Positions 1 to 6,848 of a stretch of DNA of 25,524 nt are shown here, one piece after another. Source of the stretch: a virus; the IMG/VR virus record IMGVR_UViG_3300037258_000433, positions 1 through 25,524 of that record, one strand, 5' to 3'. Position 1 is the first letter of the stretch; every line of letters begins with the position of its first letter. Made by a program: the position numbers and the translations under genes. The notes under the pieces are model-generated. The model was given only the letters and a program-made list of their open reading frames with translations, did not search any database and was not told where the DNA came from.

Positions 1-1
1 C

Positions 2-46
2 ACCGTTCACAAGCGTCTACGCACCATCGTCAACGTAAAGGGATAA
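2..46 (+). CDS. possible 3' end of an upstream gene (partial)
   Basis: One frame is open from the window edge to a TAA at 44-46, just before the next start codon, and would encode a C-terminal tail ending in VNVKG. Tight spacing to the next gene fits the gene-dense style of this arm. The other frames are also open over this short stretch, so the call is weak. Confidence 0.3.
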   Translation, partial: TVHKRLRTIVNVKG

Positions 47-49
47 CAC

Positions 50-565
50 ATGGTCGGAACTGACCTCGCAACCAACACAAACAAAGACGTGCCAACCTTG
101 GTGGAGCTTATTGAGGCTGCCGGCGCCGACGCTCAACTCGGCACGCCGATGAATGAGCCGAGCTACACCGCCATTCATGCAGCCGCCGTCGCGCTCGAAA
201 CCGAGTACGCCGTCGCGCGTGCCGAACTCAGCACGAAGGCGGTCGAATACCTCCAGGTGTTCAAGCAGCTTGAGGCGCTGCAAGACCTCTACGATCTGGA
301 GAGCAATGAGGCCGACGCCTACGCCAAGAAGATGCATGCATCCGATGGCGCGGTGCAGGTACTCTACGAATATCTCCTTTCGCTCGGCAATCCGTTGCCC
401 GAAACCACCGACGAAATCAAAGCGGCGATCGGCGAAGCGATGGCTCGTGTGCAAAACAAGGGATCGCGCGGCGCCGGCACAGTCGGCGTCAAGATCGGTC
501 CCGACGGCAAGCTAACCACCAAGATCACCGAGGAGTCGGCGCCGCTGATCGAGCTGGAGAGCTGA
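50..565 (+). CDS. hypothetical phage protein, 171 aa, helical
   Basis: I do not recognise the family. The ATG at 50 follows a good ribosome-binding sequence (AAAGGGAT) about 7 nt upstream. The middle of the protein (about residues 50-100) is rich in Ala, Glu, Leu and Lys and is probably helical or coiled coil. The last 35 residues look like a beta-rich tail (GTVGVKIGPDGKL). No membrane segment or catalytic motif is visible. It is the first complete gene of a plus-strand run, and its TGA shares a base with the next ATG (TGATG), so the two are probably translationally coupled. Confidence 0.75.
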   Translation: MVGTDLATNTNKDVPTLVELIEAAGADAQLGTPMNEPSYTAIHAAAVALETEYAVARAELSTKAVEYLQVFKQLEALQDLYDLESNEADAYAKKMHASDGAVQVLYEYLLSLGNPLPETTDEIKAAIGEAMARVQNKGSRGAGTVGVKIGPDGKLTTKITEESAPLIELES

Positions 566-798
566 TGGTCTTTAGCGGCGATCAAATCACCGTCGCCGCA
601 CAGGCATGGCTCGATTCTGTGCGGCGACAAATGTTGGCGCGAAATCCAGATCGCCCACTATTCATTCCGTCGCTGATGGAAATGCCAATGGCGGATCGCG
701 TCATGCTTTTGCGGGCGATGAAAACGGCGCTCGCAGCGACCGACCCGAAGAACGTGCAACAGGTGAGGGATCGCGATGCGCAAAATTCTGTTCCTTGA
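565..798 (+). CDS. hypothetical protein, 77 aa
   Basis: Unknown function. The start ATG overlaps the previous stop by one base, and the 3' end overlaps the following HAD-like gene by 23 nt, which is typical of compact phage operons. The sequence is probably all helical, with two amphipathic stretches (about residues 8-25 and 40-60). No motif is recognised. Confidence 0.6.
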   Translation: MVFSGDQITVAAQAWLDSVRRQMLARNPDRPLFIPSLMEMPMADRVMLLRAMKTALAATDPKNVQQVRDRDAQNSVP

Positions 799-1285
799 TA
801 TGGATGGCGTAGTGCTGTCGTTGGACGATCTCCACACGACGCACAATCACCGCTATCTGAACCCGAACAAGGTCGCGTTTCTTAATCGCATCGCCGAAGA
901 GTCGCGGTGTCAATTCGTTATGTCCTCGGTGTGGCGCAGCGATCCGAGCGTGCGCGGCCTATTAAAGGATGCCGGCTTTATCGGCGAATGGGCGCGACCC
1001 TGGAAGACGCCTCACGATCCTGGCATTCCCGGCGAGTGTACGCGCCGCGGCATAGAAATTGCTGCTTGGTTCAAGCAAGCGCGCCTCGATCCGGCCGAGG
1101 TGAATTACGTCATCCTCGATGATGACTCGGACATGCTGCCCGAACAGATGCCGTACTTTCTAAAAGTGCCGTGTCAGACCGGGCTTAACCGCGCGCACGT
1201 CATGAATGCCGTGGGCATTCTCAACCGCGAGCGATTACCTTCAGACGCCAACCGCAATCCTCATGTCGCTGCGCTAAATCAATAA
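776..1285 (+). CDS. HAD-superfamily phosphatase-like protein
   Basis: A 169-aa protein with a clear HAD (haloacid dehalogenase) phosphatase layout. Motif I is FLDMDGV with the nucleophile D8 and the acid/base D10. Motif II is the serine of the SSVWR stretch at about residues 50-54. The metal-binding acidic motif is ILDDDSDM at about residues 113-120. The combination of DxDGV, SSxWR and a terminal D-D-D-S-D is that of the small HAD domain named for 'Swiss Army Knife' RNA-repair proteins (HAD_SAK_2), found alone in many phages. It may remove phosphates from nucleic-acid ends or nucleotides, but the substrate cannot be read from sequence. The start is the ATG after GTGAGGGATCGCG. It overlaps the previous gene by 23 nt. 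Confidence 0.8.
   Translation: MRKILFLDMDGVVLSLDDLHTTHNHRYLNPNKVAFLNRIAEESRCQFVMSSVWRSDPSVRGLLKDAGFIGEWARPWKTPHDPGIPGECTRRGIEIAAWFKQARLDPAEVNYVILDDDSDMLPEQMPYFLKVPCQTGLNRAHVMNAVGILNRERLPSDANRNPHVAALNQ
1243..1260 (+). promoter_or_regulatory. class B promoter-like box (copy 1)
   Basis: GCCAACCGCAATCC lies inside the 3' end of the HAD gene, 53 nt before the next start codon. It matches the box found upstream of several left-arm genes (consensus GCCTACCGCAATCC). A GCTAAATC sequence that fits the alphaproteobacterial -10 style follows at 1273-1280. The second conserved box is not clear here. Confidence 0.45.
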
Positions 1286-1313
1286 GAGCAAAGCAGCACA
1301 CAGGGGAACCCCA

Positions 1314-1748
1314 ATGGCAAGACTGGTATTTGACGCGAAGGACGTGAAGCGAGTCGTGGAACACGCGCTCGCTGCGCCCGCGCATCAAGAGAAGGTGATC
1401 GACTACGACAAGGAATTTAAGGCGATCACGGAGCCGGGTAAGCCCGCCGTGATTCTCGTGCATGACGAAGGCGTGTACCTGATGTCAAATGGTACGCCGC
1501 ATGATCCGGCCGATCTAACAACGCCCGATCACAAGCGCTTCTGCGCCTACGCCTTGAACTGTCACCCGGAGCGCGACGGCGACGATTGCTGGGACAATTC
1601 CCGAGAACTCGTCGGCGGCGACGACTTCGCCGAAACGCTGCCCTGGTGCGAACCGATCAAGGCGTATCTCGACGCCGGCGCCACGCACATCATCATCAAT
1701 TTCGGGGCTCGCCAGTTGAGCCTCTCAGCGAAGGGAATGCGCAAATGA
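1314..1748 (+). CDS. DUF3085-like protein
   Basis: A 144-aa protein whose signature GVYLMSNG (residues 53-60) and following acidic WDN...GGDDFAE stretch match my recollection of DUF3085, a family of unknown function on alphaproteobacterial plasmids and phages. There is no membrane segment. The start ATG follows CAGGGGAACCCCA. A class B box lies 53 nt upstream, so this gene may begin a transcription unit. The stop overlaps the next ATG in ATGA form, suggesting coupling. The function is unknown. The family call is from memory of the motif, not from a search. Confidence 0.75.
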   Translation: MARLVFDAKDVKRVVEHALAAPAHQEKVIDYDKEFKAITEPGKPAVILVHDEGVYLMSNGTPHDPADLTTPDHKRFCAYALNCHPERDGDDCWDNSRELVGGDDFAETLPWCEPIKAYLDAGATHIIINFGARQLSLSAKGMRK

Positions 1749-2221
1749 AGAGGCATCATAAAAATCGCCTACTTAGATTGGCGAAGCTTTTGCGCACCGA
1801 CGCGCGCCGAAAGACCGGGGCGAAATTCAACCTAATCGCGTTCGCCGCACCGGATCAAAACTTTGTTTCGGCCCATTCTGGGTTTTCAAAGAAACTCAAA
1901 AAAATTCCAGTTTCTTGCGAGACTCAGGCTTGCGCCATCGGCCTGGCGTGCATCTCCGGCGAGTTTAAGCGCGAGGGCTTCGGCTTTAATTATGAAATCA
2001 ATCAAGATGGTTGGCGCAAATCCTATGTTTTGCAGCCGACCTATCGCGGCATGACGCGCTGGAAAGCCATTACGAAATTTTTCGGCATCACCAGCGAAGA
2101 GGCTGATCGCTTATTCCTTGCGGCCTCGTACGAGAATTACATCGGCGCTTCCGCAGAACGGGCTGTAGCCAATCGTATCTGTGCGCTGGTGCGCGGCGAG
2201 GAAATCGGGGCAGCCGCATAA
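1745..2221 (+). CDS. hypothetical protein, 158 aa, basic
   Basis: I chose the ATG at 1745 because it overlaps the preceding TGA (ATGA); the frame is open upstream but that part is antisense-like. The N-terminus is strongly basic (KRHHKNRLLRLAKLLRTDARRK). The middle holds two cysteines (SCETQACAIG, about residues 57-65) and the C-terminal half is probably helical. The Cys-containing pattern with 'ACAIGLACISGEF' resembles small unannotated phage proteins in alphaproteobacteria. The function is unknown. The stop overlaps the next ATG (TAATG). Confidence 0.7.
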   Translation: MKRHHKNRLLRLAKLLRTDARRKTGAKFNLIAFAAPDQNFVSAHSGFSKKLKKIPVSCETQACAIGLACISGEFKREGFGFNYEINQDGWRKSYVLQPTYRGMTRWKAITKFFGITSEEADRLFLAASYENYIGASAERAVANRICALVRGEEIGAAA

Positions 2222-2403
2222 TGGATGCTCAATTTGAGGCCTTTCTCAAAAGGCTTGAGAAGCGAACGGAGCAGATTGATTCGCTTATGAGGGACTCAAC
2301 GCCGATGGCCGGGAAGGGCTATCACGTCGGCGTGTATCTCTCGGAAGTGAAACACGCCATCGATGCAGCGAGGAAAAAGTGCGAGCCGATCTCGGTCCCA
2401 TAG
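2221..2403 (+). CDS. hypothetical protein, 60 aa
   Basis: A small, mostly helical protein of unknown role. Its ATG shares a base with the preceding TAA. The N-terminal 30 residues (FEAFLKRLEKRTEQID) are charged and likely coiled coil. No motif is recognised. It is supported mainly by the uninterrupted tiling of starts and stops on both sides. Confidence 0.6.
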   Translation: MDAQFEAFLKRLEKRTEQIDSLMRDSTPMAGKGYHVGVYLSEVKHAIDAARKKCEPISVP

Positions 2404-2420
2404 ACACGTCAAAGGTCACG

Positions 2421-2621
2421 ATGCTCGACCTCGCGATCGCCTCGGCGGTCGATGATGTGGATGCGGCTGTTCTGCGCCTGCAAGAGATTGCCAGTATTCA
2501 GGATGGCGGCGTGTGCGGGCAGCATTTTAATCCAGAGTCATGGGCGCATCTTACGCCGAAGGAGCGCATCGAAAAGCTGATCGAATGGCTCAAAACCGAA
2601 CAACGCGGGAGCGAGGAATGA
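2421..2621 (+). CDS. hypothetical protein, 66 aa
   Basis: I chose the ATG at 2421 because AAAGG lies 6 nt upstream. A GTG at 2379 in the same frame would overlap the previous gene. The protein is acidic and helical, with a C-terminal LTPKERIEKLIEWLK helix that looks amphipathic. No family is recognised. The stop is ATGA-coupled to the next gene. Confidence 0.6.
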   Translation: MLDLAIASAVDDVDAAVLRLQEIASIQDGGVCGQHFNPESWAHLTPKERIEKLIEWLKTEQRGSEE

Positions 2622-2866
2622 CGAAGCTTTGGCGCAGAGACATGATGATTTGCGGCACGGTCTACATCAAAGCCGATACCGCCGCGGAAGCCGAGCGCAT
2701 TGCGCAGGCGATGAAAGACACCAGCATGGAAATCAGCGAGGTAAACGGCGATCACGAGGTCAGTGGTCTGCAATTCGATAACCCCGCGCTGCCCGACGTT
2801 AGCTTTACGCCGCCATGCAACATCATTCGGCCCGTCGAGGGCGGGGCGCCCGAGGAGGTCGAATAA
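2618..2866 (+). CDS. hypothetical protein, 82 aa
   Basis: The ATG at 2618 sits in GCGAGGAATGA, so the ribosome-binding site and the overlap with the upstream stop both support it. The protein looks like a small alpha/beta fold: a predicted strand (MICGTVYIKA), then a helix (AAEAERIAQAM), then a strand. The pattern MICGTVYIKADTAAEAERIAQ is shared by small phage proteins annotated only as hypothetical. The stop overlaps the next ATG (TAATG). Confidence 0.6.
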   Translation: MTKLWRRDMMICGTVYIKADTAAEAERIAQAMKDTSMEISEVNGDHEVSGLQFDNPALPDVSFTPPCNIIRPVEGGAPEEVE

Positions 2867-3027
2867 TGCCTTGGGAACCAAAACACTGCTGGAAAGATGG
2901 GCGCAGTCTCGGCCGCCAGGAGCGGTGCAAGACCTGCGACTGCAATCCAAAATTCACGCCGGCGCCATCTGACGAAGATTACATCAAGGCGCTGCCATTC
3001 GAAAAAACGAAAGCGAGCGCCGAATGA
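2866..3027 (+). CDS. small Cys-rich hypothetical protein, 53 aa
   Basis: The gene starts at the ATG of TAATG and is ATGA-coupled to the next ORF. It has four cysteines (C8, C21, C24, C26), including a CKTCDC cluster that could bind a metal, but the spacing does not match a standard zinc ribbon. The C-terminus is acidic then basic. The function is unknown. Confidence 0.5.
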   Translation: MPWEPKHCWKDGRSLGRQERCKTCDCNPKFTPAPSDEDYIKALPFEKTKASAE

Positions 3028-3203
3028 TCGCAAATAGCGACGAGCTGGATTTTGAAGGTCTATCCGGCGCGCGTGCGCGCGATACGATAAAATCGACCCA
3101 GCATATAAAAAGATTTGGGTCGAGGCGCTCCGGTCTGGTGCGTTTACGCCACATCGAGGCGCCTGAGTTCAGCATGAATACTGATTGGAGGATGCCGAAA
3201 TGA
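3024..3203 (+). CDS. possible small basic protein, 59 aa
   Basis: This ORF begins with an ATG that overlaps the preceding stop (ATGA) and ends with a TGA that overlaps the next ATG (ATGA). Two such exact junctions support a real gene. The protein is Arg-rich (RFGSRRSGLVRLRH) with no known motif. Against coding: the middle of the stretch holds an 8-bp inverted repeat and an AT-rich spacer that look regulatory, so it could be a leader for the next gene. Confidence 0.45.
   Translation: MIANSDELDFEGLSGARARDTIKSTQHIKRFGSRRSGLVRLRHIEAPEFSMNTDWRMPK
3093..3123 (+). repeat. 8-bp inverted repeat
   Basis: TCGACCCA at 3093-3100 and TGGGTCGA at 3116-3123 are exact reverse complements around a 15-nt AT-rich spacer (GCATATAAAAAGATT). 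It could be an operator or an mRNA hairpin about 80 nt upstream of the gene at 3200. It lies inside a possible small ORF. Confidence 0.4.
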
Positions 3204-3496
3204 AAAAGTCCCACAAATACTTGATCGACGCCATCGCTGCGCTCGATCCGACGGAAGCCAAGGCGGTCGCTAAGATCAGCCTGGTAAGGGCGAACGGCGT
3301 CGTGTTCATGGCGAAAGACGTGACCGTTGCCGACGGCATGGTATTCGCGCGCCACTGCCTCGATGTAAATCAATGGTTCTACGTGCCGACAGATGAAATC
3401 GTCGGTTTGATCGTGGACATCGATCCCAAGAAATGCGCCGAAATGAAGATCGAGCCAACGCTGCCGGCGGTGCTGGCACATGCGCTCTCGCGATAG
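3200..3496 (+). CDS. hypothetical protein, 98 aa
   Basis: The ATG at 3200 has an excellent GGAGG 9 nt upstream; an in-frame TTG at 3185 is less likely. The fold looks alpha/beta, with a strand-rich centre (VVFMAKDVTVADGMVFA) and a DEIVGLIVDIDP stretch. No catalytic motif or membrane segment is seen. The function is unknown. The gene ends just before a class B regulatory box. Confidence 0.65.
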   Translation: MKKSHKYLIDAIAALDPTEAKAVAKISLVRANGVVFMAKDVTVADGMVFARHCLDVNQWFYVPTDEIVGLIVDIDPKKCAEMKIEPTLPAVLAHALSR

Positions 3497-3532
3497 CTGC
3501 CTACCGCAATTCAAATAAATTCGTGCGACGTT
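3495..3532 (+). promoter_or_regulatory. class B two-box promoter-like element
   Basis: Box 1 (AGCTGCCTACCGCAATTC, 3495-3512) is followed after exactly 11 nt by box 2 (TGCGACGTT, 3524-3532). The same arrangement recurs at 4972, 7695, 8707 and 9147. It lies 30 nt before the ATG at 3563, so it is probably the promoter or activator site for that unit. Confidence 0.6.
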
Positions 3533-3562
3533 GCAAGAGAACAAGAGCAACGCGAGGGCAAG

Positions 3563-3853
3563 ATGGCTGACAAATATCTCGATGGCATCATGCGAAGATT
3601 GGATGTTGTAGCCGATGTCGGCTGCAAAGCCTCGCTGGAAACAGTTCAACCGGCGCTCGACGTATTGATTATCGATCCGCCTGCGCCGCCGATACTGCAC
3701 GAAAAGATGGTGTCGCTGCGCTTAAGGGATCTCAAGGCGCTCGTGAGTATCGCCGACGTATTTTGCGACACCGCCGAAGAGCCGCTCGCAACTGACTGCG
3801 GTGTGGCGATCGAGAACGCCAAACACCGAATTAAAATGGCGACACACGAATGA
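3563..3853 (+). CDS. hypothetical protein, 96 aa
   Basis: The ATG is preceded by GCGAGGGCAAG, a good ribosome-binding site. The protein has a Pro-rich centre (DPPAPPILHEK) followed by a helical C-terminal half. No family is recognised. It is the first gene after a class B element and is ATGA-coupled to a membrane micropeptide. Confidence 0.65.
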   Translation: MADKYLDGIMRRLDVVADVGCKASLETVQPALDVLIIDPPAPPILHEKMVSLRLRDLKALVSIADVFCDTAEEPLATDCGVAIENAKHRIKMATHE

Positions 3854-3957
3854 GCTTCTGGGATAGCCCCATAGAAATTCTTGAAATTGCGAGCGTCAGC
3901 GTTCTCATCTGGCTAATCGCTCGACATGCTTGGTTAAAAATACGAGGGCGAGGATGA
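3850..3957 (+). CDS. single-span membrane micropeptide, 35 aa
   Basis: A 35-codon ORF joined to both neighbours by 4-nt ATGA overlaps. It has a short acidic N-terminus, one hydrophobic segment (about residues 8-25, ASVSVLIWLIA in the middle) and a basic tail (KIRGRG). That layout predicts one inner-membrane helix with the tail in the cytoplasm. Phages use such peptides in host takeover, lysis control or exclusion; which applies here cannot be told. Confidence 0.6.
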   Translation: MSFWDSPIEILEIASVSVLIWLIARHAWLKIRGRG

Positions 3958-4223
3958 AGGTCATTCTCGCTAATTACCCGCACCCGCCGATCATCGTAAA
4001 GGGCGACGAGCGCCAAGCCTGTGTCTCGGCCGAGACGATCATTCGCACGACCCACAGCAAGGGCATTTCCGTGGCGCTCGACGTGATCGGCGACGAGATA
4101 GAGGTCGCCGGCGCTGTGGAGCGCACGAAGGAATATCTCTCCGGCGTCATTACGGAGATCCAGAACGACGACACCTTCTTCGATGCCCCGCCAATCATCT
4201 TTCAACGAGAGGAAAAGGCATGA
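3954..4223 (+). CDS. hypothetical protein, 89 aa
   Basis: The ATG at 3954 follows AGGGCGAGG and overlaps the previous stop; an in-frame TTG upstream was rejected. The protein looks like a small alpha/beta domain with alternating strands (VILANY, SVALDVIG, EIEVAG) and a C-terminal helix. The function is unknown. Its stop is ATGA-coupled to the next gene. Confidence 0.65.
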   Translation: MKVILANYPHPPIIVKGDERQACVSAETIIRTTHSKGISVALDVIGDEIEVAGAVERTKEYLSGVITEIQNDDTFFDAPPIIFQREEKA

Positions 4224-4456
4224 ATTACAATCGCGCCTTCGCTGAGCTGCCAAAACAGCAATCCCTATACGAAGCCGCCAAGCAACGCCTCGCCTTTATG
4301 CAAGGCGCTCTCTATTACGCGCGCCGCTACTGCGTGAACTCCGAAATCACGTACTGGAGTAGAGAGGTGCTAGCCGCGCTCGATCACCTTTGGGATCAAC
4401 AGTGCCGATTGAATTGGGTTGGCACTCTTACTCGTCCAGGCAGATTCGCGGCCTAA
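4220..4456 (+). CDS. hypothetical helical protein, 78 aa
   Basis: A Tyr/Ala-rich helical protein (LYEAAKQRLAFMQGALYYARR) with Cys at about residues 38 and 62. The start is fixed by the ATGA overlap. No family is recognised. A weak class B-like box overlaps its 3' end. Confidence 0.6.
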   Translation: MNYNRAFAELPKQQSLYEAAKQRLAFMQGALYYARRYCVNSEITYWSREVLAALDHLWDQQCRLNWVGTLTRPGRFAA

Positions 4457-4465
4457 TTGCGATCC
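4448..4465 (+). promoter_or_regulatory. weak class B-like box
   Basis: GCCTAATTGCGATCC matches the class B box with one inserted base, 37 nt before the ATG at 4503. It is followed by two copies of TAAGGCAA 11 bp apart (4478-4485 and 4489-4496). The second box of the element is not clear. Confidence 0.3.
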
Positions 4466-4502
4466 GTGTGGCGCGATTAAGGCAAAATAAGGCAAGGAGA
4501 GC

Positions 4503-4721
4503 ATGAGCGCATTTCAGACCAAGGGCGTGATCGAGCGGCTGCAAAAGGCGCTCGATAGTTCGCAAAAGGTGATGGTCGCATCCAGCAAATCGCAGGAGAT
4601 TCTTATCGCGGCAATCAACCAAGAAATCAAAATGCTAAGGGACATCAAAGACACGCCTGACTTCCGCGCATGGCTCGAAGGCGAGCGCTTCGATTTAACA
4701 AAGGCGATGGGCAGAAAATGA
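4503..4721 (+). CDS. hypothetical protein, 72 aa (paralogue of the 9933-10154 gene)
   Basis: The ATG has AAGGAG directly upstream. The protein is helical and ends in a distinctive module: F-x-AW-(L/I)-x-GERFDL. The minus-strand gene at 9933-10154 shares the same N-terminus (MSA-F-x-TK) and the same C-terminal module at similar length, so the two are paralogues. The function is unknown. The conserved GERFDL end may be an interaction motif (inference). The stop is ATGA-coupled to the next gene. Confidence 0.75.
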   Translation: MSAFQTKGVIERLQKALDSSQKVMVASSKSQEILIAAINQEIKMLRDIKDTPDFRAWLEGERFDLTKAMGRK

Positions 4722-4972
4722 CAGCAAAACCTACCTTCTTTGAAATGCAACTCCACTGCCGCGCCGATAGTCCGTCACTGATGATTGGCGTTGACCTATG
4801 CAATCAGCTTGGGCCGGACGACTACGCCACATTGCGGGCAAAAGCTTCGAGTGAATGGATGGAGCGCTCGAAGCCCAATAATTACGCCTGGTTCCATTTC
4901 TCATATGAGGACTATATTTTTCGCGCCCGCTACCGCCCCGGTAACTGGCTGGAGGTCGAGCTATTGCCGTGA
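4718..4972 (+). CDS. hypothetical protein, 84 aa
   Basis: The start is the ATG overlapping the previous TGA. The protein is rich in aromatic residues and looks alpha/beta (WFHFSYEDYIFRARYR near residues 58-73). No motif is recognised. The gene ends at the edge of a class B element. Confidence 0.6.
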   Translation: MTAKPTFFEMQLHCRADSPSLMIGVDLCNQLGPDDYATLRAKASSEWMERSKPNNYAWFHFSYEDYIFRARYRPGNWLEVELLP

Positions 4973-5015
4973 GCTGCCGACCGACATCCTCGCTCGCGTG
5001 TGCGACGCTATAAGT
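4972..5015 (+). promoter_or_regulatory. class B two-box element with GCTATAAGT
   Basis: Box 1 (AGCTGCCGACCGACATCC, 4972-4989), an 11-nt spacer and box 2 (TGCGACGCT, 5001-5009), continuing into GCTATAAGT (5007-5015). GCTATAAG resembles the alphaproteobacterial -10 consensus GCTANAW. It precedes the small ORF at 5038. Confidence 0.55.
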
Positions 5016-5037
5016 AACGCAACAGCGAGGGTGGACG

Positions 5038-5109
5038 ATGAAAGCGGAACTCACAATCACGGAATTGGGCGCGATCTTCCCGGCGACAACCGTAAAGAGC
5101 GCGGCATGA
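5038..5109 (+). CDS. possible leader peptide, 23 aa
   Basis: A 23-codon ORF with a strong GAGGGTGG upstream and an ATGA overlap with the next gene. The junction suggests it is translated and couples translation of the downstream gene. It has no recognisable motif and could be a leader peptide or a very small gene. Confidence 0.5.
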   Translation: MKAELTITELGAIFPATTVKSAA

Positions 5110-5384
5110 AGCCCGTAACCTGGATCGAGGTCACCGAGGAGCGTTACGACGAAATGCTCGGCGTGCTCCCGCCGGCGCTGATGATAGGCGATGGCTTCCT
5201 AGTCGGCGAGCCCAGCGATCATCGCATGTGCGAGGTCACTGGCAACAACTACACCCCAACATGGGCCGCCTTTGTGCATATCGGCCCCGCCGTAGCGGGA
5301 ACTTGGCGCGGCCCGCAAACCAAATTCTATGAGTCGGATCGGGCACTTACCAAGGCCGAGTTCAGAAAGGCGAACCGCCCGTGA
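5106..5384 (+). CDS. DUF1419-like protein
   Basis: A 92-aa protein. EERYDEMLGVLPP followed by FLVGEP and a compact C-terminal beta region resembles DUF1419, a family of unknown function common on alphaproteobacterial plasmids and in phages. The assignment is from memory of the motif, not a search. The start is the ATG overlapping the stop of the 23-aa ORF; longer forms of the frame run back through unrelated sequence. It is GTGA-coupled to the next gene. No enzyme motif is visible. Confidence 0.6.
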   Translation: MKPVTWIEVTEERYDEMLGVLPPALMIGDGFLVGEPSDHRMCEVTGNNYTPTWAAFVHIGPAVAGTWRGPQTKFYESDRALTKAEFRKANRP

Positions 5385-5689
5385 CCGCAAAATATCCCTA
5401 CGAAGTTCTGCTCGCCAATCGGGGCAATCCCGATCATCGTCAGGATCCTGATCGCAAACTCCCCGGCACGCCTTCCGATCTATGGATGCCGACGGTGGAC
5501 TATCTCGACGCCTCAAAGCAATGCCGCGCCTACATCGAAAACAACGACCTCGGCGGCGGCAACTGGACCGGCGGCGCGCTGCGGGATCGCATCACCAAAG
5601 AGGCTGTCGGTAGCATCAGCTACAACGGCAAGGTTTGGCCGCCCGGCAAAGACGCATGGAAAGGCGCACCGCTCTGGGCGCCGACATGA
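5381..5689 (+). CDS. hypothetical protein, 102 aa
   Basis: It starts with GTG in a GTGA overlap with the previous stop. The protein is rich in Gly, Pro, Asn and Trp (LGGGNWTGG, VWPPGKDAWKGAPLW) and looks more like a small beta fold than a helical one. No family is recognised. It ends in an ATGA junction with the kinase-like gene. Confidence 0.6.
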   Translation: MTAKYPYEVLLANRGNPDHRQDPDRKLPGTPSDLWMPTVDYLDASKQCRAYIENNDLGGGNWTGGALRDRITKEAVGSISYNGKVWPPGKDAWKGAPLWAPT

Positions 5690-6621
5690 TCTGCTTTGAG
5701 GATGACGGGGCGAGGCTTCATGAGTTCTTGGAAGAAACCAGCTTTGCCAAGCGCCTAGCGATGGAATGGCAACCGGGTTATTTGCCCGAACAAATAGCCT
5801 TTAATCCTCCGCATCTGAATCAACTCGATAGCAAAGAGGTCGCCATCGTGGCTAAGCGGCCGTGGCAGAAAATGATCTGGTGCCGGCAGGAGGCGAACGA
5901 GGAGATGGCGGAATGGATTGGGCGTGAGGAAGATGACCAACGCACCGAGGTAGCCGCCTTCAGCGACCAGCCGGAACCCGCACGGCAATCTGCAATGCTT
6001 AACGAAACAGCAAAGCAGAGGAGCCCTGGCATGTGGCGCAATCGGTTCCATTTCGAGCAAAGCCTTAAGAGGCGCGGCTTTAGGCAGATCGGCGACGGTA
6101 TGTTCGCCGCCGTCTACGCAAAGCCCGGCTCAAACAAGGTCATCAAGATCGCAGGCGACAAGGACTCGTGGCCAATCTACATCGCCTGGGCCAGCAAAAA
6201 CGGCTACTTGGGCACATTCGCGCCCAATGTGACCTCTTTTCGTGTATTCGACACCGGCTATGACACCTTCTACGTCGCGGTGATGGAGCGCCTGTCGATG
6301 ACGCTCCGTCAAATCGAAGAAAGCGGCCAAAACCACCCCGCACTCGACAAGCGCCGAGACATGATGAAGTACGGCCATTTTCGGTCAATGGCCGAAATCA
6401 AGAAGAACGTGCCCGAATGGGCCGAATTTATCGAAGGGCTATTAGATTGCGGTAATGAAAGCGGCGTGCATTTCGACGTTCACCGAGGAAACTGGATGGT
6501 CATAGACGATCGCCTAGTCCTAACGGACCCGTTCTCCGGCGGCTCCAATACAAGCGCGGCAACGCTTGATGCGGCAACGACCTTCCGTGCTCGCAAATCC
6601 TCAATGCGTATCGCCGCATAG
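5686..6621 (+). CDS. protein-kinase-like phage protein
   Basis: A 311-aa protein with two parts. Residues 1-115 are an acidic, unrecognised N-terminal region. Residues 116-290 look like a small protein-kinase/phosphotransferase fold. It has a glycine-loop-like GDGMFAAVY (137-144), a candidate ATP-binding lysine in VIKIA (K154), a catalytic-loop-like HFDVHRGNW (D264, N269) and a metal-binding DPF (D281) in place of DFG. Similar lone kinase-like proteins with 'D-x-H-x-x-N' and 'DPF' occur in many phages, where the substrate is usually unknown. I start at the ATG overlapping the previous stop. An internal ATG at 6031 would give the kinase part alone, so two products are possible. Confidence 0.7.
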   Translation: MICFEDDGARLHEFLEETSFAKRLAMEWQPGYLPEQIAFNPPHLNQLDSKEVAIVAKRPWQKMIWCRQEANEEMAEWIGREEDDQRTEVAAFSDQPEPARQSAMLNETAKQRSPGMWRNRFHFEQSLKRRGFRQIGDGMFAAVYAKPGSNKVIKIAGDKDSWPIYIAWASKNGYLGTFAPNVTSFRVFDTGYDTFYVAVMERLSMTLRQIEESGQNHPALDKRRDMMKYGHFRSMAEIKKNVPEWAEFIEGLLDCGNESGVHFDVHRGNWMVIDDRLVLTDPFSGGSNTSAATLDAATTFRARKSSMRIAA

Positions 6622-6630
6622 CCACAACCA

Positions 6631-6652
6631 TAAGTAAGTCATACCTTACGAA
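6631..6652 (+). promoter_or_regulatory. degenerate class A-like operator
   Basis: TAAGTAAGTCATACCTTA (6631-6648) has one good TAAGT arm and a degenerate right arm. Shifted by 4 nt (6635-6652) it also resembles the element at 7621. It lies about 70 nt before a small ORF and after the end of the left-arm run, so it may be a promoter/operator. Confidence 0.35.
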
Positions 6653-6719
6653 TCTATCCAATTCCGACGTGCGATTCACCAACAAGCCATGGTGCGACGA
6701 CTCGACCACAAGGACAAAA

Positions 6720-6848
6720 ATGACACCGCAAACAGTCCGTATTTCGGCTTTCCTACGTGTCGCAAAGGTAGTAGTCCTGTCCGCCCAATCCGCAATAATC
6801 AGCGGCACCGGTCTTAAAAGATCGGCCACGGGAGCGGCCAAGCAATAA
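6720..6848 (+). CDS. possible small basic peptide, 42 aa
   Basis: The ATG has AAGGA 5 nt upstream, the best ribosome-binding site in this control region. The peptide (MTPQTVRISAFLRVAKVVVL...) is basic and has a short hydrophobic stretch, but is not convincingly membrane-spanning. No family is recognised. Confidence 0.45.
   Translation: MTPQTVRISAFLRVAKVVVLSAQSAIISGTGLKRSATGAAKQ

Noticed and set aside
2984-3700. Minus-strand ORF, 238 aa
   Set aside because: It covers several well-tiled plus-strand genes with good ribosome-binding sites and has an Arg/His-rich composition typical of antisense frames.
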